Source of the DNA: a virus
Strand: one strand, 5' to 3'
IMG/VR virus record: IMGVR_UViG_3300028801_000008
Location: 37,167-101,166 of that record
DNA: 64,000 nucleotides
Every line of letters starts with the position of its first letter. Position 1 is the first letter of the stretch. The translations under genes were made by a program, and so were the position numbers. The notes under the pieces were generated by a model. It was given only the letters and a program-made list of their open reading frames with translations. It was not told the origin of the DNA and searched no databases. Positions 40,168 to 48,737 of this stretch are shown here, one piece after another.

Positions 40168-40798
40168 GGTTGGCCTCGTACTCCCTAAGAACATCGTCGG
40201 CTATCTTTAGACCTTTATGCTCCTCGTCTGCGTACATCTTCATCGCGTTGAGGGCGACATAAAGACGCTTCGCTAGACCTTCTTGATAATCCATGTAGGC
40301 GTCGGCTTCGTGTGCCCAATACTTCTTTCCCAATCCAGCATCTTTGATAGCCTCAGGCCGCTTCGGGGCTGGGGCTTGGGATGCCACAGGAGCCGCCCTA
40401 TATCCAGCGTCATGTAATGCTTTCACCGCTCCAGACGCGGCAATCATCTCTCCTGGATTCTCAAGGTTGAACTTGAGCGGCTTCGGCTCCTCGCTCCCTG
40501 CTGCTGTTGGGGCTGCCTCTTTCTCCATCATCTTGTCCATGAACACCCCTTCGTGCTTCGTACATGCTTCAAGCCATCCGCTTTCAGGGTTGAGCCAGCA
40601 CTTGCCGCCTTCGCACGCATCCTGCGGCTCTGAGGGGCTAGCATCTGCTGGGAGCTTGGCCTTGAATTTAGTGCAGCCGCACCTTGATCCTGAGAGGCAG
40701 CCTGACTTTGATGGCAACCATTCCTGCGACGACAAACTATGCCAACCCTTCTGGCAGCCGCACTCGCACAATTCCTTCATCTCTTCTACGTCTGCCAT
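40160..40798 (-). CDS. Cys-rich hypothetical protein
   Basis: 212 residues. The N-terminal 60 residues hold about ten Cys (LCECGCQKGWH, GCLSGSRCGCTKFK), then an Ala/Pro-rich linker and a helical C-terminus. Probably metal-binding. ATG 40798. Confidence 0.6.
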   Translation of the reverse strand: MADVEEMKELCECGCQKGWHSLSSQEWLPSKSGCLSGSRCGCTKFKAKLPADASPSEPQDACEGGKCWLNPESGWLEACTKHEGVFMDKMMEKEAAPTAAGSEEPKPLKFNLENPGEMIAASGAVKALHDAGYRAAPVASQAPAPKRPEAIKDAGLGKKYWAHEADAYMDYQEGLAKRLYVALNAMKMYADEEHKGLKIADDVLREYEANHE

Positions 40799-40823
40799 CT
40801 CTGCTCCTTATGGTGTGGTGGGA

Positions 40824-41045
40824 CTACTTTGCTTCAGGTGCAAACCGAGGGGGATGCATTCGATCGTTGTAGCGTTTTAGCCAGTCGCGTCCTTGAACTA
40901 GGGCTCTTTGTTTATCGGCTTTCGGCAATACCGTAGTGACAATCAAAGCTCCGATAGCTTTCTTCGCCTCAGCAAGTTCTCGGTTGCGTTGCGCCAAGCA
41001 ATTCGTGAGATCAACACTCAATCCATGAAACTCTTCATTTGCCAT
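40824..41045 (-). CDS. small helical hypothetical protein
   Basis: 73 residues from ATG 41045 (GGAGGAG upstream), beginning MANEEFHGLSVDLTNCLAQR. No known family; the longer open frame upstream is a shadow. Confidence 0.6.
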   Translation of the reverse strand: MANEEFHGLSVDLTNCLAQRNRELAEAKKAIGALIVTTVLPKADKQRALVQGRDWLKRYNDRMHPPRFAPEAK

Positions 41046-41070
41046 CTCTCTCCTCCAAGGGCTAACGCCC

Positions 41071-41295
41071 CTAATGCTTAGGTGTTGGTTCAGGTGGTGT
41101 GCGAAACATAAATTGGTGGATATTATCCGCGCACCGTTTGTACCCACGAGTGATGGATTTCCCGGTCTCATCGTCTCCCAGTCCTTCCTGAAGGGAGATG
41201 AGGAACGATCCAAGCGCAACCCGCATCGTCATAGCTTCAGCCGTGCTAAGCGTAACGCCATTCACCGTAATCACCGGCTCGGTCCCGAGACTCAT
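41071..41295 (-). CDS. small hypothetical protein
   Basis: 74 residues with a strand-helix layout (VITVNGVTLSTAEAMTMRVA). No family. ATG 41295. Confidence 0.6.
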   Translation of the reverse strand: MSLGTEPVITVNGVTLSTAEAMTMRVALGSFLISLQEGLGDDETGKSITRGYKRCADNIHQFMFRTPPEPTPKH

Positions 41296-41346
41296 TTCAT
41301 TTCCTCATTTCACGCAGTAGCGCATCAGTTCTTTGCTACGGGGGGT

Positions 41347-41538
41347 TCAAGGAAGGCGCGTGGATGATCCGCCCATTAGTGCACTCGCAACTCGACGCCT
41401 GTGCTGCTCCTCATTCCATTCGTCCCGCGTCATCAATTCTCGACCGTGGATCAGGTCGCACAGCCAGTTGGTAAACCAACGTCCCTCGATGTGTTCAACG
41501 GGAAATCCGTCCTTCGCTATCCAAATCTTCTCGCTCAT
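41347..41538 (-). CDS. small hypothetical protein
   Basis: 63 residues, aromatic-rich (EGRWFTNWLCDLIHGREL), no family. Confidence 0.55.
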   Translation of the reverse strand: MSEKIWIAKDGFPVEHIEGRWFTNWLCDLIHGRELMTRDEWNEEQHRRRVASALMGGSSTRLP

Positions 41539-41568
41539 GGTCTCTCCATTCCTTTGTCGTAGCTGGGG

Positions 41569-41850
41569 TTAGTGCTTTGGGGCTGCTGGCTTGGGTGGGT
41601 ATGGCGTGTCGTGCACGTAGATTTGGTTTCCGATGCCTTTGCATTCCCAGACCCAAAATCCCGTATCGGGCACGACCTTGCCGTCCAAGCTCATCGTATC
41701 AGAGGCAGGAATATACTCGATCTTTTTGCAATCGTGGGTGCGAACATACTCAGCTTTACGAGCGTTCACTACAGACAACGTGTCATCCTCTACGGTTTGG
41801 CATCCCGCCGTGAGTGCCACGCTAAACATCAAGAGTGCTATTGCCTTCAT
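41569..41850 (-). CDS. lipoprotein
   Basis: 93 residues. MKAIALLMFSVALTAGC ends in a lipobox Cys (LTAGC), so the mature protein should be lipid-anchored. The rest is mixed charged with a Pro-rich C-terminus. It overlaps the upstream gene by four bases. Confidence 0.75.
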   Translation of the reverse strand: MKAIALLMFSVALTAGCQTVEDDTLSVVNARKAEYVRTHDCKKIEYIPASDTMSLDGKVVPDTGFWVWECKGIGNQIYVHDTPYPPKPAAPKH

Positions 41851-42050
41851 GGGGTCTCCTTAGATGGCTCTGCGTGCTGCATTATTTCCTCAACCGGCAA
41901 AGTAAAGAAATCACTATCCTCAATGTCGAGGAGAACGTAGAGGGCTACGCCATTGCTCACGTCTCCCAGCATCACCTTCTGCATACCATGACCCTTCACT
42001 GGGATCAACAGCGTATTCCCGTGCCTTACTTCATCTCGGGTAACACTCAC
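41847..42050 (-). CDS. small hypothetical protein
   Basis: 67 residues, strand-rich (TLLIPVKGHGMQKVMLGDV), acidic end. No family. Confidence 0.55.
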   Translation of the reverse strand: MSVTRDEVRHGNTLLIPVKGHGMQKVMLGDVSNGVALYVLLDIEDSDFFTLPVEEIMQHAEPSKETP

Positions 42051-42121
42051 GAAAGTTCCTCCTCTTGCTCCAACAGAAATTGCAGGTACGACTCCTGCCA
42101 GCTACTTTGGTCGGTGGGGGC

Positions 42122-42283
42122 CTATCTTGGACTATCAAAGGCGTTTCCGATCCTATAACCGCGTCGCTTTCTAGCTTCTAATTTTGGCTCTAGCCAATAC
42201 CACGCCCAGAACATAAGTAGCTCTAGAGGGATTGCTGTCGAGCTCCAAAAGAGCACCATCCACATTCGATATGTAATCAACAT
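42122..42283 (-). CDS. small membrane protein
   Basis: 53 residues. A hydrophobic, Trp-rich stretch (MWMVLFWSSTAIPLELLMFW) is followed by a basic tail. ATG 42283 has GGAGG seven bases upstream. Confidence 0.55.
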   Translation of the reverse strand: MLITYRMWMVLFWSSTAIPLELLMFWAWYWLEPKLEARKRRGYRIGNAFDSPR

Positions 42284-42331
42284 TCCTCATCCTCCAGTTC
42301 TTCTGCAAACCTTCTCGCTGACTCCCGCCAG

Positions 42332-42625
42332 CTACTCAGGCGGCTGTTCCAATAGCGCCATTCCGGCGTCGCCGACCTTGAAGCCGGTGGAGCACGTGCA
42401 CCCGACGCAGCCGTCCGTGATAAATCCCTTTCGGTGCAGAGCCGTGAGCTTGGCCTGAATCAGCTTCCACGGTATGGGCGCAAATGCATCTACAACCTCC
42501 CAGCGGCTGCAAACTGCGAAGTACGGGTTGTCTGGCGACCGTCGCTGATTCTTTTCACAAAGGATCACCATCACCTTGATGACTGCCTTGTCATCGATGT
42601 GCTTGGCCTGGAATGCCTTCTTCAC
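42332..42625 (-). CDS. hypothetical protein
   Basis: 97 residues from GTG 42625 (GTGA overlap). A compact mixed alpha/beta protein with RGFITDGCVGC-like Cys near the end; layout hints at a winged helix, but no motif is decisive. Confidence 0.6.
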   Translation of the reverse strand: MKKAFQAKHIDDKAVIKVMVILCEKNQRRSPDNPYFAVCSRWEVVDAFAPIPWKLIQAKLTALHRKGFITDGCVGCTCSTGFKVGDAGMALLEQPPE

Positions 42626-42768
42626 GGCCTCCCCTTCCCAAAGCAGCGAAGTCCAGCCGCCGTCAAATACTGATTCAGTGTTGCCTGGCCTATATAACCA
42701 TTATACATGTGCCACCACCGCTTGCCGTCGTAGTACAGTGGTTGACCGCACGTGGCGCAGCGCTTCAC
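42622..42768 (-). CDS. small zinc-binding protein
   Basis: 48 residues from GTG 42768 (GGAGG upstream): MKRCATCGQPLYYDGKRWWH gives a CxxC...H site. Stop overlaps the next start (GTGA). Confidence 0.55.
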   Translation of the reverse strand: MKRCATCGQPLYYDGKRWWHMYNGYIGQATLNQYLTAAGLRCFGKGRP

Positions 42769-43001
42769 GTTCCCTCCTCTATGTCAATGGTGAAGATGAA
42801 TGATCCGCGAGGCTCGCCGACGATCCTGTAGGCTATGCCGACCTTCTCCACGCCACAGTACTTGCAGATGCCTCGCACCTCGAGTGGCGGTCCCTCCAGC
42901 TCCATCACCTGGCACTCGTACTGCTTGCCTTCCGCGCGCATGGCGTCGCAGCACAGCCATACCGGGTCGATATCTTCCAGGCGCTTGCCTCGGGCTCTCA
43001 C
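42765..43001 (-). CDS. small zinc-ribbon protein
   Basis: 78 residues from GTG 43001 (GGAGG repeated upstream). WLCCDAM and ICKYCGVEK give a two-pair Cys ribbon. Stop and start overlap neighbours. Confidence 0.55.
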   Translation of the reverse strand: MRARGKRLEDIDPVWLCCDAMRAEGKQYECQVMELEGPPLEVRGICKYCGVEKVGIAYRIVGEPRGSFIFTIDIEEGT

Positions 43002-43213
43002 TTCTCCTCCTCCTTCCTTGGTACCGTGATGGCCACCTGATGGCTGACCTGGGTGCCACACGACGCATTGTGGATAAGCTGCGCGATGCCGAACAGTGCG
43101 AACAGAATCGCCACGAGCAAGTCGTCCAGCCAAACGCGGCCCATCGATTCCTCGACAATGCCGCCGACCATCAAGAACACCGACGTAAAGAACAAGATGT
43201 CCGCTCTTCTCAT
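42998..43213 (-). CDS. small membrane protein
   Basis: 71 residues from ATG 43213 (AAGGAGG upstream). Two hydrophobic segments (ILFFTSVFLMVGGIV, LLVAILFALFGIAQL), basic C-terminus. Confidence 0.6.
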   Translation of the reverse strand: MRRADILFFTSVFLMVGGIVEESMGRVWLDDLLVAILFALFGIAQLIHNASCGTQVSHQVAITVPRKEEEK

Positions 43214-43656
43214 ACCGCCTCCTTCTCGTGGAGCGCCACGTGCGCCTCGGCCACGGCTTCCAGCAGGTTCATCCAATCCAGGTTGGAGAATCCCATCTTG
43301 CCGTTGGCCGACATCACCACGCTGTCCTTTCGCACAACCAGCAGCACCTGCGCGTACAACCCAGCAGCGCCGCTAAGCGTCTTGCGAATCTCGACGCGCG
43401 GATCGTCCCCGCTCTTCACGCGCTTGGCCTTCCACTTCAGCTTGTCGGCCTCGGACATATTCGGCACGTAGGTTCCGGCTATATTGGTGTCGGACTGATA
43501 CTCCTCGGCGTGCTCGGTCGTGGGCCGCAGCTTCTTGGGCTTCTCGAACGAGAGTATGGCGCCATGCTCCCGGGCCTTCTGAATCAACTTTGCTTCTACC
43601 TTTTGCACTTGCTGTGCACTCCACTCTGCCATGTGGTGCCTCGCGCCCTGCTCCAT
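43210..43656 (-). CDS. hypothetical protein
   Basis: 148 residues from ATG 43656 (TGATG overlap, AGG upstream); ATG 43632 is an alternative with GAGG. Helical N-terminus (SAQQVQKVEAKLIQKARE), mixed core. No family. Confidence 0.6.
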   Translation of the reverse strand: MEQGARHHMAEWSAQQVQKVEAKLIQKAREHGAILSFEKPKKLRPTTEHAEEYQSDTNIAGTYVPNMSEADKLKWKAKRVKSGDDPRVEIRKTLSGAAGLYAQVLLVVRKDSVVMSANGKMGFSNLDWMNLLEAVAEAHVALHEKEAV

Positions 43657-43795
43657 CACAACCTCAACCTCGCCGGAGTTGCCGGCACGCTCTCCGCCCT
43701 TATCTCGCTGTCGGGCTTGCACTCGCCGCTGTCCTCGACGTCCTGCATGTACTGCCAGATCTGCGCGCCAGCCGGGCAAGGTCCTCGACGTTCAT
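43656..43795 (-). pseudogene. small gene with a -1 frameshift
   Basis: ATG 43795 has GGAGG upstream and starts MNVEDLARLAR. A -1 shift around CGCGCAG (43761-43770) is needed to continue as QIWQYMQDVEDSGECKPDSE and on to the stop at 43656, giving a natural 46-residue acidic protein. Without it the frame reads as low-quality Ser/Arg. Real break or sequencing indel. Confidence 0.45.
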
Positions 43796-43977
43796 ACCGC
43801 CTCCAGAATACAGACAAAGAACCGGTCGGCCCAGCTGCCGCCGAGCTTCGTAGCCGCAATCTTCATCGCCTTGGCCGCTCGTAGCGCGACGGCGCGTGTG
43901 GGGTAGCCGTCCTGCACAATACGATACTCTTCGCCCTCGGCGTGGCAGCGAAGTATTGCGTAGGTCTGCTTCATCAC
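43792..43977 (-). CDS. small hypothetical protein
   Basis: 61 residues (MKQTYAILRCHAEGEEYRIV), strand-helix layout; ATGA overlaps. No family. Confidence 0.6.
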   Translation of the reverse strand: MMKQTYAILRCHAEGEEYRIVQDGYPTRAVALRAAKAMKIAATKLGGSWADRFFVCILEAV

Positions 43978-44558
43978 TCTATGTCCTCCGTGGGCCGTAC
44001 GAGGCTGGCCGGTGGCGCATCAATCAGATCCTCCAGGGTCAGGAACTCCGGCTGCTCCGTCATGGCCTGCTCCAACGACTTCGGCGCTGTAGAGTCCTCG
44101 ACCAGCATGACTTCGTCCTGAATCCCGGCGACTGGTGGGTCGACGAACAAGCCCTCGGGCCTGGTCTCAATGATGTCCGCGATCTTGGAGAAGGGCACTT
44201 CCGGCGACTGATCGTTCGTGTACGTCAGCAGCACGCGCGAACGGTCCAGACCCACTACGCACCCCATATCCGCGACCGGGTTCGTCAGTGGCACCGTGAA
44301 GGCACCGTTGTCGTCGCGCAGCCCCAACCAATCCATTACCTCGGGCTGATCCTCCAGCGCGCCGCCCTTCAGAAAGTCGGCACCGTCGATACTGACGCGG
44401 TGGACAGTCACGCCGTGCTTCTCGGCCACGACGCACGCCACGCCAAGGCAGCAATACCTGTCGCCCTCCATCTGCAACGTGGACTTCGCCCACCCATACT
44501 CGCCGCTACGCAACGCGGCCACCCACAGCTTCTGCGGTTCTGTCAACTCAGTTGCCAT
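43974..44558 (-). CDS. conserved phage protein (CCLGVAC family)
   Basis: 194 residues. LWVAALRSGEYGWAKSTLQM, RYCCLGVACVVAEKHG and a later strand-rich half match a phage family of unknown function seen again, shorter, at 45131-45526. It probably arose by duplication. An acidic C-terminal tail is unique to this copy. Confidence 0.65.
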   Translation of the reverse strand: MATELTEPQKLWVAALRSGEYGWAKSTLQMEGDRYCCLGVACVVAEKHGVTVHRVSIDGADFLKGGALEDQPEVMDWLGLRDDNGAFTVPLTNPVADMGCVVGLDRSRVLLTYTNDQSPEVPFSKIADIIETRPEGLFVDPPVAGIQDEVMLVEDSTAPKSLEQAMTEQPEFLTLEDLIDAPPASLVRPTEDIE

Positions 44559-44727
44559 GGTGCTCTCCTCTCGCCTCCTTCAGTTTCTTCAGTTCCTTCA
44601 GTTTCTTCAGTTTCTTCAGCAAAGCCTCGTAGTCCTCCCACCGCACGTACTCGCCGTGTTTGGAAGGGCGCATTTCTCCGGGCAGAAACGACAATCTATT
44701 GGGGTTCCAGCGCGTCGGCGTCTTCAC
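44548..44727 (-). CDS. small basic coiled-coil protein
   Basis: 59 residues from GTG 44727. The second half is a 3-residue periodic run, LLKKLKKLKELKKLKEA, encoded by a 9-bp-periodic repeat (about 44579-44620). It overlaps the next gene by 11 bases. Confidence 0.55.
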   Translation of the reverse strand: MKTPTRWNPNRLSFLPGEMRPSKHGEYVRWEDYEALLKKLKKLKELKKLKEARGEHHGN

Positions 44728-45134
44728 TTGGCAACCTCCAGCACCAGCTTCCAGGCGCGCTTCTTGTGTCCCGAAGCGACCATGGAATGAAGCGTGTATG
44801 ACAGACCATTCACCAGACAGTAATGCATGATGAATGGCAGGATCGCCGCATCTCCGCTCTTCGGCCCGGTCTCACCGGCACGCACGAATGCCAATATCGC
44901 AGCCGTAATGGCGCGCTCGCTGGGCGTCAACCTGCCCTTGCCGAACACGGCCTGCACGTCGAGCGCGCGCACGCCGCGTCCGAGGCCATACGGCACAGAA
45001 AACAGCTGCTGACTGGTGCTGTCCGGGCTCTTGCCGTATTTTGCAACGATGGTGTCCACGACCTGGTCGTGCTTCTTCTTAGAGACCTTCTTGCCATTCA
45101 GGCGATACTCGTGCAACGGCGTCATTTCTGTCAT
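44724..45134 (-). CDS. hypothetical protein
   Basis: 136 residues, mostly helical, with basic N- and C-termini. No recognised family. It overlaps the paralogue gene upstream by four bases. Confidence 0.6.
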   Translation of the reverse strand: MTEMTPLHEYRLNGKKVSKKKHDQVVDTIVAKYGKSPDSTSQQLFSVPYGLGRGVRALDVQAVFGKGRLTPSERAITAAILAFVRAGETGPKSGDAAILPFIMHYCLVNGLSYTLHSMVASGHKKRAWKLVLEVAK

Positions 45135-45526
45135 CTCTTCACCGCCCTCTTCCGCTGCGCCACGAACAACACGTCCGATCTCTCCACGATCAGCGCCGCG
45201 ATCTTCTTGAACGGGTTGCGCTTCGACTCGTCGTTATACTCCGTCAAACTGTCGTAGTCGGAAAAGTCGCCTGTGTCGGTGCGCAGCCCCAGCCACTTCC
45301 GCACAGCGTGTTGGTCCTCCAGCGATGTGCCGTCGATGCGACCGTCAGTGCGCTTGACGTGAACGCCCTGCTGCTCGGCCACCACACACGCCACGCCAAG
45401 ACAGCAATACTGCCTCTTGCCGTCGTCGGACTGTAGACTGTCCGTGGCCCATCTGTATTTCCCGCTAGTCAGCGCGTCCACCCACATCTGCTGTGGCGCG
45501 GTCAGTTCTCTTTTCTTAGCAGCCAT
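45131..45526 (-). CDS. conserved phage protein (CCLGVAC family), second copy
   Basis: 131 residues. Same pattern as the 43974-44558 gene: MWVDALTSGKYRWATDSLQS, QYCCLGVACVVAEQQG and WLGLRTDTGDF. ATG 45526 has AAGAG upstream; a TATAAT site lies just beyond. Confidence 0.65.
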   Translation of the reverse strand: MAAKKRELTAPQQMWVDALTSGKYRWATDSLQSDDGKRQYCCLGVACVVAEQQGVHVKRTDGRIDGTSLEDQHAVRKWLGLRTDTGDFSDYDSLTEYNDESKRNPFKKIAALIVERSDVLFVAQRKRAVKR

Positions 45527-45546
45527 TCTCTTGTACCTCTGTATTG

Positions 45547-45552
45547 ATTATA
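45547..45552 (-). promoter_or_regulatory. TATAAT -10-like element
   Basis: Minus-strand GTTATAATC between the primase-helicase stop and the 131-residue gene, about 20 bases before the latter's start. No good -35. Confidence 0.35.
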
Positions 45553-45613
45553 ACCCCTACCGATTTCCTGAGGAATTTCGTAAAATTACAGCGCGGGCCG
45601 AGCAACCCAGCCT

Positions 45614-47905
45614 CTAATTCAAGCGCGCCTTGGCCGTCGAGGACACGAACTTCTCACTCTTGCCGACTCGCTCAGATGGTGGAACGAACTCGTTACGACG
45701 TTCAAACGCGTAAGCCTTCGATATCTCTGCTGGTCCTGACCGTTTGTACTTGTCGACGTTGCGCACCGCGTAAACGACGTCACGGCTACCAGCTATCTGC
45801 ACATGATTTGATCCGTTGGCACACTTGAACACACCAGCCGCATTCAACGCGCGCGCCATGCCGTTAGACTTAACCTTACCATCGCCTTTATCGTAAAAGG
45901 CCAACAATTCTTTTGTCGTGTACAGGTCGTACACCCGCTTAGGCCCGGCACCTAATTGCTTATCGGGATCAGCCTTCAAGCCGAACGCCCAATCCTCCAC
46001 GTCGGACCGCCCACTAGCCATCATCTCGAGCTTGGCAGTGGTAACAGGAGCTTCGCCCTTGGGATTGAAAGCCGCTACTTCCTTCACCCAACTGTTACCT
46101 CTGCGCACGGCTCCAGGCGTGTCGGCCGAAACAACCAGTTCGTGTGCGTCAACGTTCACTTCGTACTTCAGATAATGGAACAGCCGCGCGGCCCCCCCTT
46201 CGTGGTCCAGCCATTGCATGTAATCGGTGTAGAACGACCCTGGAAGCCGCTCAATGTCGGCGTGTACGATGAAGTACCGCCGATCGTGATTCTCCAGGTA
46301 CATGGCGTCTTCATGGTTACTGCTAAAGTAGTAATTGATGCAATCTGTTATGTCGTAGCTCTTGCGATTCTTGATGTTCAACCGAATGGTCGTACCGGTA
46401 ATCATGCCCTTCAAGGTATTGGCTACACCACGCTTATCGCCCAACGAAATCTCATCGCCCACGATGAATTGCTTATTCTCTGCCCACTCGTTGAAATTGG
46501 CTGTCAAATGGGCGTTGTTGATCATGGTGTAATTCTTGCCGTAGATGGTCTTCATCGTCTCACCGATGCGCGACTTGCCGGTGCCGGTGGTACGGCCCCA
46601 AACCAATATGGCTGTGAATAACTTGGTGCCCGGGAACTGAATGGGGTACGCTAACCAACACTTCATCCATTGGCGTTGCTCATCTGTAAGGGTTTGGAAT
46701 ACGTGGTTGAATAGTGTCTCCCACGGTGCTATCGATACCAACTTCTTAGCCCCAGTGACTGAGTCACGTAGATGCTTGGATGGCTCAATAGCCCAGCGTT
46801 GCGGATACCACGTATTGTACGCGCCGCTATCAGTGACGATGCGATTACAGCTTGGGTCGTACGCAAACTCGCTGAACTCCGTGCGTTCTTCAATGGCCAG
46901 CCATTCCTTAGCCGCGAACTTACGCTGCATGCGTGCGTTCTCTGTCTCTGTATTATCAGTGTACGTGCGATTCTTGTACAATGATTCCGTGAACGCGGCT
47001 GGGGTGTATACATTACCAGTGAGAATTTCCACGATCTCGTTGGTTTTACGTACCAACCCTACCTCGCTGTTGAGCCGGTGCAGCTCTTTTCCCGGGCCGA
47101 TGCTCTTACTGTTCACGACAAGCTCGCCGACTACTTCAACACCTGCCGTGAAGTCAGCAGCATCAACCGCCAATATCTGCGCGTCTGGTGTTAGCGTGCT
47201 CAGATTCTTAGCACTTCGCCCTCCGGTGGTCGCCTTCGAGAAGATTAGGTCGTCCAGACCCTGCTTCTTGGCTTCTTCGCCCTCCGGTAATTCCATCATA
47301 TTAACCAGACCGCTACGCACTCCTAGTGTCCAGGCCAAGCGTGAAGCCGCCATACGCACCATTGGATTGGTCTTCGTGTCACTGTCAAACGCGATGTAGA
47401 TATTGCGGTCGTGCCAATCAAACTTCTCCAGAATGGGTAGTAAATCAAATCCTTGCTTTGACGAGCGCCAGTTGTAGACGCCACCCAATCCTATAGTTGG
47501 GAAGCCCAGCTTACAGGCGCAAGCAGCTTTGAGCTCACCTTCGGTTATGACGATGGGTATCTTTGTATTCCTGGCCACTTCCTTCCAGGTCAGTGGCGCG
47601 CCATCCATATTCTTTAATATGGGCGAGAGATACACTCCGCACTGGGTGCCTTGTGGTTGGGTGTAGCGTCTTGGCTTCTCCGCTTCTTCGGTAACAGACT
47701 TCCAGCCTTTACTGGGCTTGCTCTGTAGCAAACGGAAACGATACACGCTCGTATCTACCTTGCCGTCCAGCGTGAAGTACGGTATCTTGAATCCGGCCAA
47801 CCCGGCTGGATAGATGTCTAGTTCGTGGCCCTCTGGGTACGGATCAAACTGCAACGCCTTTACGTCGGCTGGAGACAGACAACTTGTTGCGGCCTTCTTT
47901 AGCAT
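45614..47905 (-). CDS. primase-helicase (Toprim-like plus SF3/DUF5906 helicase)
   Basis: 763 residues from ATG 47905; GTG 47932 is also possible and the frame opens to 47989. The N-terminal half has IPIVITEGELKAACACKLGF and NIYIAFDSDTKTNP, the Toprim-like catalytic residues of phage primases (DUF3854). The C-terminal half has the P-loop WGRTTGTGKSRIGETM, KQFIVGDEISLGDKR and YYFSSNHEDAMYLENHDRRY of DUF5906/SF3 helicases. It is first to be transcribed after the 172-residue gene and lies next to the origin-like region, so it probably starts replication. Confidence 0.85.
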   Translation of the reverse strand: MLKKAATSCLSPADVKALQFDPYPEGHELDIYPAGLAGFKIPYFTLDGKVDTSVYRFRLLQSKPSKGWKSVTEEAEKPRRYTQPQGTQCGVYLSPILKNMDGAPLTWKEVARNTKIPIVITEGELKAACACKLGFPTIGLGGVYNWRSSKQGFDLLPILEKFDWHDRNIYIAFDSDTKTNPMVRMAASRLAWTLGVRSGLVNMMELPEGEEAKKQGLDDLIFSKATTGGRSAKNLSTLTPDAQILAVDAADFTAGVEVVGELVVNSKSIGPGKELHRLNSEVGLVRKTNEIVEILTGNVYTPAAFTESLYKNRTYTDNTETENARMQRKFAAKEWLAIEERTEFSEFAYDPSCNRIVTDSGAYNTWYPQRWAIEPSKHLRDSVTGAKKLVSIAPWETLFNHVFQTLTDEQRQWMKCWLAYPIQFPGTKLFTAILVWGRTTGTGKSRIGETMKTIYGKNYTMINNAHLTANFNEWAENKQFIVGDEISLGDKRGVANTLKGMITGTTIRLNIKNRKSYDITDCINYYFSSNHEDAMYLENHDRRYFIVHADIERLPGSFYTDYMQWLDHEGGAARLFHYLKYEVNVDAHELVVSADTPGAVRRGNSWVKEVAAFNPKGEAPVTTAKLEMMASGRSDVEDWAFGLKADPDKQLGAGPKRVYDLYTTKELLAFYDKGDGKVKSNGMARALNAAGVFKCANGSNHVQIAGSRDVVYAVRNVDKYKRSGPAEISKAYAFERRNEFVPPSERVGKSEKFVSSTAKARLN

Positions 47906-48362
47906 CAGTTCTCTTGCTTGGAGCAGCTTCACTCTGGCGAGCCCTTTCGTACAACTTGTTGATAGCTGGTAATAGCAGCGCATCCACAATACGACTTACG
48001 TTGATTGAAGGAGTCTTAACGCTACGCTTGTTGATGCGTATACGCTGGTTCATTTGCAGTAAGACGCGCTTCGTCAGAAAGCGGTCGAATTCACTGCACC
48101 GCGATAGATGTGTGTCGAACCCATTAAGAGTCGGCCAGCGTTTAATGCTCTTCATGTCAGCGCCTGGAGTTACTGGCGGCAGTAGTGTGTAAAGGTACTC
48201 GTAGTCTTGCGTAGACAGGAAATGCTTGTCTAGATCTACGGTACTTGGTGCTTGCAACAGACGGCTGAGTACTTCGCGCTCAGGCGGATCGGACAGTAGT
48301 CTGTCCAAAGCGGCTGACGTCTCAGGCGATAAAGTGAAGGCACGCATAACGCGTCGCGCCAT
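47844..48362 (-). CDS. hypothetical protein at the origin end of the left arm
   Basis: 172 residues from ATG 48362; GGAGG is 11 bases upstream, and TTG 48386 is an alternative. The middle is helical (LDRLLSDPPEREVLSRLL), the end is basic (NKLSVSSRRKG). Overlap with the primase start is large. No family; it could be a replication accessory by position. Confidence 0.6.
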   Translation of the reverse strand: MARRVMRAFTLSPETSAALDRLLSDPPEREVLSRLLQAPSTVDLDKHFLSTQDYEYLYTLLPPVTPGADMKSIKRWPTLNGFDTHLSRCSEFDRFLTKRVLLQMNQRIRINKRSVKTPSINVSRIVDALLLPAINKLYERARQSEAAPSKRTDAKEGRNKLSVSSRRKGVAV

Positions 48363-48625
48363 ATATTGGTCGTCCTCCGATTCCAATTAGTGTTAACGCA
48401 AGTATATATTTTATGTAGAAGCGTGACTAGGTTTTAAGGTCAAAGCGGCCGCAAGAGTAAACCGCTACAATTGGAAGTTAGCGGCTTTTTCGCTATGTAG
48501 TTGTTAAAGCTGGTGGTTAGGTCCCGCTAACAATTCCGCTACAATTCGCTCTCACTCCCTGCTATAGTACTTAGTTGGCATATATATATACTCACCCTAT
48601 TCTACTTGGTTTAAATATAAGTAAT

Positions 48626-48662
48626 AAATAGTTAGCAAGCCAGCGAGTGGCACATTCTGCGT
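48626..48662 (+). repeat. direct repeat copy 1
   Basis: AAATAGTTAGC, nine bases, then AGTGGCACATTCTGCGT. Pairs with the copy at 48709-48737. Confidence 0.8.
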
Positions 48663-48708
48663 GGGTTATCTACCACCATCAAAGTTAGCGGTCTACAGCG
48701 GAATGGAG

Positions 48709-48737
48709 AAATAGTTAGCCAGTGGCACATTCTGCGT
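48709..48737 (+). repeat. direct repeat copy 2
   Basis: AAATAGTTAGC, one base, then AGTGGCACATTCTGCGT. Identical 11- and 17-base blocks to copy 1, with a different spacer. Confidence 0.8.
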
